Below are positions 38,291 to 49,811 of a stretch of DNA of 64,000 nucleotides, piece by piece. Under the pieces are notes generated by a model. The model did not search any database. It was not told the origin of the DNA and saw nothing but the letters and a program-made list of their open reading frames with translations. Source of the DNA: Brachyhypopomus gauderio (taxonomy: Eukaryota; Chordata; Actinopteri; Gymnotiformes; Hypopomidae); the NCBI RefSeq assembly GCF_052324685.1, contig NC_135212.1, positions 17,290,689 through 17,354,688 of the forward strand. Direction: 5' to 3'. How positions within the stretch are numbered: the stretch's first letter is position 1; each line of letters opens with the position of its first letter. The position numbers were made by a program, and so were the translations under genes.

Positions 38291-38754
38291 AATGTTACCC
38301 CTGGCGAGAAATGGCGAGTCAGGAGCAAGCCGAAGCATTAGCATTTTCAAGGTGGCGATATAAACATTATTTAAGAAAATACTTGAAGTTCCTGAATGTC
38401 TACCAGACTGGGTATTTGATTTATTTAATTAAGAATAGAGGTTTTATTGTTAAGTTTACTTCTGTTGTGAACAAACCAGTTGACTCAGGTTGAGAGAATT
38501 TAATTTAATTTGATAGATGTAAATTTACTTTATATAGTGTAATCCTGCACTGGTCTGTTGATGTGCAATAAATATCAAAAGTTAAACACCTTTCTGATCT
38601 ACTCATTTCAACTGACTGAAAACTGCTTTTTCAAAAAATCCTTACTCATTGGTACATAACTTTTTTTAAACTGTAATGCAAATAGTTAAACGTTATGCAC
38701 GTAATGCAAAAACGTTTAACTGTAGTGCAAAAAAAGTAACGTTCCCAACACTGA
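38290..38754 (+). mobile_element. hAT transposon remnant
   Basis: The frame at 38311-38493 contains AFSRWRYKHYLRKYLKF, similar to the N-terminal region of some hAT transposases. The right end is GTAACGTTCCCAACACTG, a common hAT terminus. The left terminus was not found, so the boundary is uncertain. Confidence 0.5.
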
Positions 38755-39110
38755 TGGTGAGTACCAACAGTCAGTCGCAGGGTGGGGGAGGAGGCATTTA
38801 TTTATCAGGTTTCCCTCCTAAGACAAATACAGCCCTTCTCTGTCAGTCTATGATTGCATTACTTAGGATCCAGTCAGCATCCAATGGAGCGAGTAGGAAT
38901 GGCACAGCTCCACACAGCCATGCGGCAGGCGCCACTAGCAGGTCACATGGGGCTACACAATAGATGGCTGGTTAACCACTACTGCAATACTGCCCTTTGC
39001 AGTAAAGGTGTCACAGAAGACTGCAGGATGCAAATAAGCTAATCGAGAAACTATATGTGCCTTGAGCATCTGGATGAACGTTCCTGGATAAATGACCTGT
39101 AGATATTTTG

Positions 39111-39112
<2 letters not shown>

Positions 39113-39196
<84 letters not shown>
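39113..39196. repeat. (CA)42 microsatellite
   Basis: The longest CA array in the window, 84 bases and apparently uninterrupted. Confidence 0.97.
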
Positions 39197-39198
<2 letters not shown>

Positions 39199-39611
39199 CA
39201 GATGCTCCAGATCTGTCACCACTCACTATATATATATAGGTTATATAGTTATATCTCTGTAGGTGAAGCGACGTAAAGTTGGTGAAGGCTCCCTCGTAAG
39301 CAGCTGTACAGACACACGAGCACCTCCCGAGCTCCACCTGCAGCAGAGAAAACCTGCTCCCAACGCAGGAGCACAGACACAACCCTGGGCTGAAGGACGC
39401 ACACCATGCTGCCATGCTCCTCACAGCATCTGCACTACACTGTCCACACGGCACGTCTGCAGAGCATGTGCTGTGCCAGGCCTGAACCGCAGTGTAAACA
39501 ATGTCCAGCTCTGTTCAATATTTTTATCATTCCAGGAATGAAAAAGGTTCACTGAAAGAATAGTTGTATATTCCTTATTGCCATAAGGAAAATATTGCAA
39601 TACATTAGAAC

Positions 39612-40268
39612 TAGTGGTGGGCCGTTATCGGCGTTCGATAATGTGATACTCTTATCGGGCGATATAAAAAATATCGCCGTTAATCTATTCTTAAAGTTGG
39701 GTTGGGAACTGGGGCAAAATAGGTAAGCAAATTGATGACATTCACCTTGATAGTTTAGCTCTGTTGTATTCCTAACCAAATTGCACAGTAGGGGGCGAGA
39801 ACGAGTTTTCAAACCTATGAAATACCACCCACAACAAATCACACGTGTGCTTACATGGATGCAGCCACGAAGCCGCCAGGTTTGCTTCATGGAAAATTCA
39901 TTTTTAAGAAGAGACAAATGGAGACATTGACTAGACTAAAGTTGTTTGCACCTTATGCAACACGGAATTAATTTATTGTAAAAGTTTTACCAGTCTGAAG
40001 TACCATTTAAACGTTTTTTCTCTTTCTTTTTTTCTCTTCAAGTATCAAAGTAGAACAGCTTTCTCAAGCAGTCATTGATGTATTTTGTAAACAGGAGATG
40101 AGCCCCTGGTCTAATGCACCCTCTGTATTAAGAAACCCTATCTCAAAGACTGACTTTTAGTCATTACTTGGGTAGCACGCATATTCTGAATGAGCCATTT
40201 TAATCTAGATTAATTTCAAGATTTCAGTCTGATTAATCTAGACATTTTTTTATCTAAGCCCACCACTA
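39612..40268. mobile_element. hAT-type non-autonomous element (657 bp)
   Basis: Ends TAGTGGTGGGC and GCCCACCACTA are exact inverted repeats. The flanks ATTAGAAC and GTTAGAAC form an 8-bp target duplication with one mismatch. No coding capacity is visible. Confidence 0.9.
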
Positions 40269-41686
40269 GTTAGAACACATCTGGCCAACCTGTGATGTGA
40301 TATGATTAAGAAGATATGATGAAGACTTTTTTGACTAAAATTGATGGTTGGATCATGCAAATGCCATTTTTCCTTGATAAACGCAAAATACTCCACTAGA
40401 ATGTCAGAGACTGGTCATCATTCATTGCACACAATTAAAAAGTGATGTTTTTGGCCACATTTGCATATTACAGGCTTCTGCAGTATCAGTACTGCAAATA
40501 CAGACACCATGATCGCAATTAACAAACAGCATATTGTGCAAGATAAATAACCAAACAATCTCAGACAGCCTGCATTATCTAACAAAAAAAATCTTTGCTA
40601 TGTGAAGACACTTTATGCATCCAGGGTAGATGGCACATTTTAACAAGGGAGAAATGAAATCATTCTTCATTCTTAATGAGGCAGGAGTGAAAATGATATA
40701 TGATGCATTGCCAGGCAGGACACAGCAGGGTTTGGTCAGATGGGCTGCCCTAGTTAGAGCAGTGAAGGCTGGGTTCCCAGCCAGCGCCCCGTCCCTGGAT
40801 CTGGAGCCGGAAATCTGCTACAGAGCACACACCTGGCTGTAGGCGGGGGGGGGTGATGGGGGCAAGGAGAGATGGATCAGGAGCTCAGAAGACTTATACG
40901 CTCGGATGCTATAGGCCTACTGCATGCAACACACACTCTCTGACTTCCCCCCTACTGTGGGCTGTCTGCCATCTCAAGAGGTGTTCTGTAGGCGTTTTGA
41001 GAAATATGACAATCGTACTATTCAGTAGAGGTGGGCGATATGAGCAAAAATTAATGTTAGAGTATTTTCAACTAATCAGATGATATCACAATATACCAGA
41101 AAAGAAAATAGATTTTTATACTACTTTTATATACCCTTAAAAGTAGGAGACCATAATAAATCTTAAACATGAGAGTGAATAAATTGCTTTATTGGGCAAA
41201 TATATATTATTTACACTTGAGGTAGATCTATGCAAGCAAGAAATATAATTAAAAGGTATTAAGTGAATAACTCTAGTCAACTCCTCAATCTCACAGAGAA
41301 ATGTAACGGAGGAGTGTTGATGTCTCTACCTTTATCTAGTAGAGTCCGCTGACATAAATGGAAGAGTACATGCTGTGGGATGAACGTATGTATCCAAACC
41401 AACTACAAATGACTGAGGACCTGCCTTTTCTGGAACGGACCGATTCATTGAAATCTGTTTCAGCCTTGCTTGCAATTGCCAGTGTCTCCTTGTTCCAGTT
41501 TCACTCAGTTCTGCTGCGTCTTTCCAAAATGTTCAGTTATTGACTTGGCAAAGGCAGCCAAATTTCAAGTGTGCTAACATGTGTTTTGTCCAGCAAAGAG
41601 GTAAATGAATGCAAACTAACAGTCTGCCTGCATGACCACTGCAAGTAGATAAATGTAAAATGGATAAAAATTGTGCACATTTGTGG

Positions 41687-41725
<39 letters not shown>

Positions 41726-42451
41726 GGTTCTGCATATTTTCCTGTTGAAGCTGGTGTTTGTTTTGTCTCATGAGCAGGACTGTTTTTGAATGATCTTTTC
41801 TTCACTGTGTTGATTTTAATACTGATATACTGCTCAACCCTTAATCCGTTCTCCTTGCCAACTCATCATACGTTGACACATGGGCAGAACCTTTCGGCGT
41901 CAGTATATCCACGCTGAAGGTGTCCTTCTGCAGACTCTAATGCACACTGCAGTCCCATTGATTTCAAGCTGAATGGTTCTTCATGGTGTCAGGAGGTGGG
42001 ATGGCAGTGAGGCTATCAGGAGCGTGCCCTATGACCTACGATGTTCACCCCAGTGGTCCTCTGACAAGGCATGTGCATGACCCTAATGAAAAGGGCGGAG
42101 AAACATGTGTCCCACGCAGGGGGAGGGGGGGATGGTGTCACAGAGACCGTCACTTAAGAAGATTAAATGGGTACTTTGGCTGCTATGCCCGTGAGATGGT
42201 TCTTTGGTCTGGTGGTCAGAGCTCCTTTTGGTTCAAGTCCCGGGTATGGTGGCTGCCTTCAGCCTTTGTCACAATTACATTTAGTCCATGTCCATACTAA
42301 TAGTCACCATTGTACCTTAAGACATAAACAAAGGTCATATGGATACGGTCACATCCTGTCTGAACAGCTTCTATGATGCAGATTTTGCAGTAATTACCAT
42401 GATACTGTCAATCAAACTTTTTACACTTTTGTGAGTTTTGTGTGTACAGAG
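40269..42451. other. intergenic, transposon fragments only
   Basis: A hAT-like edge AGAGGTGGGCGATATGAGC sits at about 41028. A tRNA-like segment with box B GGTTCAAGTCCC lies at about 42228-42242, possibly a SINE. A GT run is at 41692-41719. No host gene was seen. Confidence 0.45.
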
Positions 42452-43367
42452 TAGGGCTGCCACGACTAGTTGACTAGTCACGATTATGTCGACTATTAAA
42501 ATAGTCGATGACTAATAGTCGATGCGTCGTGTTTTTTTTTTCTTCTCTCCATACTGCTGCGGTCGCGTCTGCCTTTCTGTCCCTAACGCACATGCGCAGT
42601 AGTGGAAACCGAGGTAGACAGTGGACGACATCCCAGGACATTATACAGACTTGTATCATGGCTACCCGTCTACGGAACTCAAAAGTGTGGGATCATTTTC
42701 CGTAACCGGGTTTCGAAACGCGTGCAATATCTGCAAGGCAGAACTTTCCTTCCAAGGCAGCACAACCGCGATGTACGAGCACCTGAAGCATGTTGTGGCT
42801 TATTATGACAATGATGAAGAGGGACCGTCATCTCTGTAATCTAAATCGCTAGTTAGCTGCTAACTGTTACCGTAACAGAGCGCTAACTTTGTACTTACTT
42901 ATCGTGGTAACTGTAAAAGATAACATTAGTGATGGCGATTTGTTTCATTAGCCTTAGCACGCATTCGTGTGTTTTCTGTAACGTCAGTGAGACCAAAATT
43001 TTATTTTTGTGAATAATTCCTTAGTTTCAGGTACCTACCTAATTTGATTTATATGTAGCTACGTTTGATGCCAGAGACAAATGAAAGAAAGAAAAACCTA
43101 AAAAAAAAAATTCTTTATTATTGTATTTATTTTTGCGTTGTTTAAGCCAGTGCCTTATACTTATTTTTTTTAATAATTGTTGCAACAAGTTGCATATTTC
43201 ATTAAAGGTTTAATGAACTATGATCTTAATTGTTTTTATTTTTAGCTGAAATCTAATGATTATATAATAGCAGTTGCATTCTAGTGTGATAAGCCGATTA
43301 GTCGACTAATCATAAAAATTATTCGGTGATTAGTCGACTATTAAAATAATCGTTTGTGGCAGCCCTA
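42452..43367 (+). mobile_element. hAT-type element with BED finger, copy A (916 bp)
   Basis: Inverted ends TAGGGCTGCCACGACTAG and TTGTGGCAGCCCTA, flanked by a perfect 8-bp target duplication GTACAGAG (42444-42451 and 43368-43375). Between 42607 and 42836 frames encode a BED-finger piece (NACNICKAELSF, then DNDEEGPSSL before the stop), split across two frames by a small shift. No catalytic region is seen. Confidence 0.92.
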
Positions 43368-43494
43368 GTACAGAGTGATATTTCAACCAGTTGAAAACTG
43401 CTCAAATGAAGCACTGGTAAATTGCATTAAGGGGTCTATAATAATAGAACATGCATTTTGAATACCTTGTCATTTGGAGGAATGTTTCCAGTAC

Positions 43495-43594
43495 CCTGAA
43501 TCTATGCAATGAAGGATTAAGGCAGTTCTGAAGGCAAAAGGGGATCCAACCTGGTACTAGCAAGGAGTACCTAATAAAGTGGGCGGTGAGTGTA
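43495..43594 (+). mobile_element. Tc1-like 3' end fragment
   Basis: About 100 bases matching the end of a common fish Tc1 family (GGATTAAGGCAGTTCTGAAGG, CCTAATAAAGTGGGCGGTGA). The rest of the element is missing. Confidence 0.7.
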
Positions 43595-43979
43595 GTATGC
43601 AATATAGTTAAAAGTGTCAAACTTGCGTGGATACTTCAAACTGGTAGATTGTTTAGTATGATTTGAATTGACACTGTCACTATTTTTCAAGTTTAACGAT
43701 TGGTCATCAATAAGCGAACACAATTGCAGGTGAGGACTTTTTATTAAAAGGGTGGCGTTCCACTGGATAAGCCCCCTGACCACTCAAAATACAACTACAT
43801 ACACACAGAACAAACCCTGATGAGAACCCCACAACATTTCATACAAAGATTCAAGAACACCTCCATAGCTTAAGTATAACTTTAGACACAGGGGACTAAA
43901 ACCCATTCTACAAGAAAACAAAGCAGGAATATCTCTAAAGGGAATACAGGGTAGGATTGATCAGGGATACACTAAAGAC

Positions 43980-44300
43980 ACAATCTGTAACTCAGAACCA
44001 GATTGATCAGTAATGAACACTTACTAGAGGAGGGATTAGGTAAGGAGGCACACAAAACACAACACCACCATAGTAAGTATCTTCTACCAATGGGCTAAAC
44101 ACTTAAAACTCTACTATATACTCACCAAGATTGACCAGGGATATGATAAGGAGAGGCTGAATAATTCAGGAACAGATTGATTAGCAATGAACACCTTCTA
44201 GAGGTGCGGTTAGGTAAGGAACACCTTCTAGAGGTGGGGTTAGGTAAGGAACACCTTCTTCTACAAATGGGCCAAACACTTTCACTACATAAACCAGGCA
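43980..44300. repeat. diverged duplicated segment with a 30-bp subrepeat
   Basis: The block around 43990-44120 resembles the block around 44170-44300 (both hold GATTGAT, AATGAACAC, TAGAGG, GGTTAGGTAAGGA and a GGGC-AAACACTT motif). Inside the second block a 30-bp unit ACACCTTCTAGAGGTG starts at 44191 and 44221, with a partial copy at 44251. Confidence 0.65.
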
Positions 44301-44839
44301 CTTACTAAAGAGCACAAAAAGGAGACATAGATATACACATAATAAGGACAAGAGAATCAAGACTACACCAGGACATAGGCTAGTTCACAACACTCTCAGT
44401 CCATAACCACATGCTTTGGAAAACTCTACAGAAAACTAGGAATGGATTCACAAGAAATTTGGAACTAGTCACTACACAAGTACCATAATTAACAAACATA
44501 ACAAATATCTGTAACAGAAGGCAGGTTGTTCGACAAAGGGTTGGAGAGCAGTAGAATAATGGAGGCAACAGTGAAGCGTGGTGGAGGTTCAACAGTTCAT
44601 TAGCATTTGTTCAGAACTGTGTGTGTCTCTTTGAATACTGTGATAACCACAAAAAGGGTGAATCAGAACTCTTACTGATGCCAGTGTGGAACCGTCATGG
44701 TCGTCCTTGCATTGTGACCCATGCCATCAGAGGGCCAAGGTTTGCTATGGACTTACACCAATGGGTTCTGCCCAAGTGTTAACATATGAGAAGCTGGGAA
44801 TGAGAAATGGGTGATTCAGCAGTATAATTGCAATAAATG

Positions 44840-45085
44840 TGCCATATTTTGTCAATTGTGATTTTTCACCGCAATCGAAATTTGTCCTCTGCTTTTTACC
44901 CATCTGTGCAGTTAGAACACACCCCCACACACACACACACACACTAGTGATTACTAGGGGGCTGTGGATCACACGTGCCTTGCTCAAGGACACCTCAGTC
45001 ATGGCTTCAGGTCTGGGAATCGAACCCACGACCCTCCGGTCACAAGACCAGTTCCCTACCACCAGGCCATGACTGCCCCACTGTG
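44840..45085 (-). repeat. tRNA-derived SINE, copy 2
   Basis: The - strand reads GGCAGTCATGGCCTGGTGGT (box A-like), then GGGTTCGATTCCC (box B) and the body CTTGAGCAAGGCACG. It is better conserved in the tRNA part than the copy at 29412-29645. Confidence 0.85.
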
Positions 45086-45099
45086 TGGGGGTTTAACAG

Positions 45100-47480
45100 T
45101 ATCATATTTTGTCCATATTGTGTAGCCCACAGACATAATTTAGGGGGGGGGGGGGGGGTGGGAGACATGTCCCACATGTCCCCTGCACTTTTTTAAAAGC
45201 CGGTTTTGATAACCCGCGCCCCAGTTCTCAAGCCATTTGTGTCCCCCCCACCTATGAAATCAGAATTTCGTCCATGGTGTAGCCCTAGTTGTGCAGATAA
45301 TGGAACAATGAAGAGTGGAAGGAAGATGGTGGAAGCAGGAGTGAGTAGAAGCAGAAACAGGTCATTAAAGATAAATGAGAATAAGGAGAGGAAACACAAC
45401 AGTGTGTGTGGGACGTTAGAGGGGTGTTGAGGCTGGTGTGGAGTGAGGAGCAGACAGCGAGAGAGGGACAGACAGATGGAGAGAGGGACAGAAACGCAGA
45501 GGTACAGAGGCAGAGAACGAGAAGGGCAGGACAGGGCTGTCTGCCGAGCTTTCCATGGTGCAGTGGGAAAGGTGATGAGGATTCTTAGCTGGAATATACG
45601 GCCATGTTGATGGGAGAGGGTCCAGGCCCGAACCCTCAGCTCTTAACCTCTCTATCCCCTGCACTCTTATGATCTATGATCTTGGCAAGGCAGAACTAAT
45701 CCATCACTCTGAGGCAGCTTGTCCCTACAGCCCAGGGCCTCTAAGAGGCCTCAACATATTACACGGCTTTCTTCATACGATGTCGTTGATATTATCTGTT
45801 CCTGTGAGTGTTTCCACACTTCCACCAGTGTCTGAAACCCTTTCCACTCCACCCACCATTGTGGAAGGTACATGGTTTCTTTTACCTGCCATTTTGGAAA
45901 TGCAAACAAGGCAGGGCAAAAGATGTAAAGCTATGATGAAGTCACCTGTTTATGTAGTTGTGGCTCTGCCTCCATTTTGCACTAAATTATCTCCTCTCTT
46001 GACTTTGTCCCTTGTGTCCCATCTTCTGTTCTCCAGAGATTTAAGAATTCATGGAGCATGTCCCAACATATTGTATAAATAAATACATTCACCAAAACAC
46101 CAAAAATAAATACAAATGACAAATGATGGGCCCTCACTTAAGCTGCCTAACACTGGTTACAGATCTGGAACTGACACTTGTGATTTTAAAAGATTTAGTG
46201 AAATCACAGAGATTTTACAAGCTACTTGTTAAGCAAACACAAGATCTTATTATTAAAGGTGGTGGGTGGGGAAACAAATTTAACACAATTTAACCCACAA
46301 CACCCAACAATTCAGCCAGGTTTCAGTATCAGGCTTATCACTTGCCACATGTCAGACACAGTCTTTCCCAAACAGATTAGTGGTGTAAAAGAAACAGACC
46401 AGAAACTACAATAAATCTCATTAATCACTGGCATGACTTGGCAAATGCTTGGACCCTGTGCAGGAAATGAACCGTTAGAACTTGCCTTTTCAGTAGGTTG
46501 CTCAGCACTGTCATTCAAAAATGGCTGTGAGGCAAGTTTCTCCTGCAATCTTGTGTCCTCCTTTCTCCATCTCCTCAGGATAGTCTGTCTCTCTCCTGTG
46601 TTCTACCACCATCACATTTAAACTTGTGGCCAGAGCTTGATCTTCACTGACTTCAAAAGGCAAAAGATCTTCAAGTTCTGCCCCAGAACTGGATTGAATG
46701 TGGATATGGACGACTCTCGGGACTGATGTGGGGTAGGGCATCATCCTCTCTCAGCCCCCGTGCGCTTGTATCTGTGTGCATGAAACCCAGCTGTCTCTTT
46801 GTCATGATATCTGTGCCGCACCAAGCATCTTCCTCTCCCTATTTGGCCATTCTGCCTGAATGTTCTTGGCAAAATCACAGCGTAGCCTGAAGAACAGCCA
46901 GAGTACACCAGCCTGTGGTGGACATGCATCCAACTGCTCCCAACCAGTTTTAGAAGATGGGAGGCCATCAGTGTCATTCCTCCCTTCATATACATTAGCC
47001 CCAATTCTGGAAAAGGGGAGGCAATCATGTAGGCCCAATTCAGGCCAAAACATGGTTGTAATAATTTAATAATAATACAAAAACAATGAATATAATTTCA
47101 GGTACTTAAAAGGGTCTGAAAAAGACAGAGCGTGATTCAAATGCCAGCAGGGCAGGGGTTATCATGACAATCTAATTAGACTGTGCAGACATGCCCACGA
47201 GCCTTCAGGACATGGTCTAAAACCCATGTCCCTCTCAACTCTGCAAGGACTCCTTCCAATTCACGCCATGTGAATGACTAATAGCTGCACCTGCTCCTTT
47301 TGCTTCAGTTTGTGGAAATATCAGATAAGCAAATCCATTACCCAACAATGGCATTCTGGCCTTTTTAATTTGAGGTAAGGGAAACAGGTGTGATAAGAAA
47401 AATATGATGTACCTTCAACAAGGTTGCTTTATAAAACAAAGGAGGAAAAAAATAGAGAAACCAAGAATAAAAGGAAGAAA
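45100..47480. other. intergenic, no gene assigned
   Basis: A G run sits at about 45143-45158. On the - strand, frames at 46511-47053 have longer-than-average coding potential (about 77 and 95 codons in neighbouring frames) but match no family I recognise. They may be a broken transposon gene. Confidence 0.4.
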
Positions 47481-47487
47481 GGAAATG

Positions 47488-47783
47488 TGTCACGGTACGG
47501 CGGCCCCCTACTGGTCGCCCCCGTCTACAGCAGCAGCTTGTCCTGTGGGTGTGGTGTTGTGTTAGTTCCTCAGGTGGGCGGAGCCCGCGATCCGTCTCAC
47601 CTGAGGGTTGTTTGTTCGTCTATATATGTCTTGTCTTTGTACCAGTTGACTGCTGGTTATTATATCCTTAATTCGGATCAGTTCACGGGTTTTGGTTTGC
47701 GCACTTTACATATTAAACCATCCTATTTCCCTGAGACTTGGCATGATCGCTTCCATTTATTTTCGCTCACCCTACCCGTCACA
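47488..47783 (+). repeat. left LTR (296 bp)
   Basis: Begins TGTCACGG and ends GTCACA. It carries a 15-base insertion near 47533-47548 that is absent from the right LTR. Confidence 0.93.
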
Positions 47784-49388
47784 GAATAACCAGCCACCTT
47801 CGGAAGCCGCCAGTCTCCTTTACTTTTTCCTTCGTTCGTGGTCATATCTCGTGGTAAGTGTTTGTCTGCGTGGTGTTGTATGTTTCGTATGAGAGTGAGC
47901 TCCACTCGTCCCGCCGTGTTTAGATGTTCGTTTGTTTAGTGTATTGTTTGTAACACGGCGAGGACTGGAGTCCGTTACCCCCGTAAAGCTCCTCTTTTAT
48001 GGATGTGCGTTTCGTTTTTTTTTTTGTCGTAATGTGTGTGTGGACAGCGGGACCGAAGCGTGCTGCACGCACACGTTTGAATGTTGTGCGTGTGAGACGC
48101 GAGAGCCTCTCGGCATTGTCGCCTCGCTCTCTGTGTTGTGTTGTATGTTGTGAGCGAATGCGAGCTGAGCAGGCACGTCCCTGTGGACCGTGACGCGAGT
48201 ATCACTCGCTTTTGTCGCCTCGCTCCCCATGTGTTCCGTGTTGGAATTGGGGAGCGACTGCGAGCCGGAGTGGTTGCGTCACCGTTTACAGAGCGCGCGT
48301 GTGTTGGTCCTGTCCATTTGTCTTTTGTATTTTGTCTTTTCGTGTTCGTTTTGTCCTAGCGTGATTTGTTTTGTGTAATTCCATACATGCTCCTCCCCCT
48401 TGAGTGTGTGTTGGGGTGGACCAGTGATGGTCCTGTGCCACGGGGAGTGGCACGGAGGGCGTCGCTCCTGAGGGAGGCCCTGGCCAGGAATGTGGGGGGT
48501 TCTCCTGAGCAGGTGGAGGTCCCCTGCTAAAACGGAGACCCCTGCTAAGACGGAGACCCCTCCCCCATTGTAAGGGGGATCAGGGCAGTGCGCGTCTATG
48601 TTTTGTGTTGGTGTGTGTGTGTGCATTTTGTGTTTTATGTGCAGGTGCTTCTCCCTGGCGGTGGATCGTGGCAGTCCTGGACCTTGTGGGGGTCTCCAGC
48701 TGGCAGGAGCCCCCTTATGTTGTGGGGTGACCGGAGCCCGGTCGGAAAGAGCCCCTCCCTAGAGGGCTGGGGCCCCCGGATGTTTGGGGACGATAGGGCT
48801 CTGTTCCGAAGAGCTCCTGCTGAAGATGGAGATCCTCCCTCCTGCTCGGGGTGACCAGGAGGCCCTTGGGGGCTGTTCCCCAGCCCGCGATAAGGGTGCT
48901 CTGGGCCTCGGTCTCTGGCGCTCCTGGGTTTGGTGGAGGAGTCCACCTCGTAAAGTCAGGCCCCGGCTGGGGCTGACTCCCCAGGAGGCTGGGGTGGCCC
49001 CTAGCAGAAGGCAGGGGCCAGCTCCGGGAGGAGGTAGGTCCAGGAGGTGACTTAGCCACGCCCCAGGGAGGTAACCTGCACACATACACCCCGGACGGAC
49101 ACGGAGCCGTGGCCCGCCGTCCTCGCACCTGTGGGGCTATGCGGCTTAAGGCCGGTTAGGGCGTGAGGGCCCCGTGACCGACCGGGGCGTGGTTTTGTCT
49201 TGTGGACGGCCCAGTCGGTCCAGGGTCCCGCCCAGGTAGGCGAGCTAACCTGTGTTTGTGTTTTGTGTTTTAGCTCTGGGACTACAGGGGGTGTGTCCCT
49301 TGTCCCTGCCTGCCTGCCCCTTTGTTTTGTGTGCTGCTGCTGTAGGCCGCACAGCCGGTGGAGGGGAGTGCGGCTTGGAGGGGGGATC

Positions 49389-49669
49389 TGTCACGGTACG
49401 GCGGCCCCCTACTGGTCGCCCCAGTCTACAGCAGGTGTGGTGTTGTGTTCGTTCCTCAGGTGGGCGGAGCCCGCAATCCGTCTCACCTGAGGGTCGTTTG
49501 TTCGTCTATATATGTCTTGTCTTTGTACCAGTTGACTGCTGGTTATTATATCCTTAATTCGGATCAGTTCACGGGTTTTGGTTTGCGCACTTTACATATT
49601 AAACCATCCTATTTCCCTGAGACTTGGTGTGATCGCTTCCATTTATTTTCGCACACCCTACCCGTCACA
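49389..49669 (+). repeat. right LTR (281 bp)
   Basis: Same ends as the left LTR, directly preceded by a polypurine tract and followed by the AAATG target duplication. Confidence 0.93.
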
Positions 49670-49811
49670 AAATGCTTATGAAGACGAAATGTTTTCCAAT
49701 GTTGAAAGTACCACTCAAGGTGGAAAATCTGGTACACTGGACAAAATGAAAGTTATTACAGTACCTGACAGAGAGACGAAGGACTGTTCACAGAGGTAGA
49801 TTGGAACAAGC

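Larger units (their letters stand above)
47488..49669 (+). mobile_element. complete non-autonomous LTR retrotransposon (2182 bp)
   Basis: Left LTR 47488-47783 (296 bp) and right LTR 49389-49669 (281 bp) both start TGTCACGGTACGG and end CCGTCACA. The 5-bp target duplication AAATG flanks the element (47483-47487, 49670-49674). A purine tract GGAGGGGGGATC abuts the right LTR, which sets the + orientation. Each LTR has a TATA-like CTATATATG. The internal 1.6 kb is GC-rich with only short frames and no gag, protease, reverse transcriptase or integrase motif. The LTRs differ by about seven substitutions and one 15-base insertion in the left copy, so insertion is fairly recent. I could not identify the primer-binding site after 47783. 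Confidence 0.93.

Noticed and set aside
38953..39454. Cys-Val-rich - strand frames
   Set aside because: Readings of the CA microsatellite at 39113-39196.
44985..45075. tRNA gene on the - strand
   Set aside because: Box A and B motifs are present, but the segment is fused to a SINE body that also occurs at 29412-29645.
48279..49128. Overlapping frames of about 100-137 codons on both strands
   Set aside because: They lie in the GC-rich interior of the LTR element, lack motifs and overlap each other in several frames.
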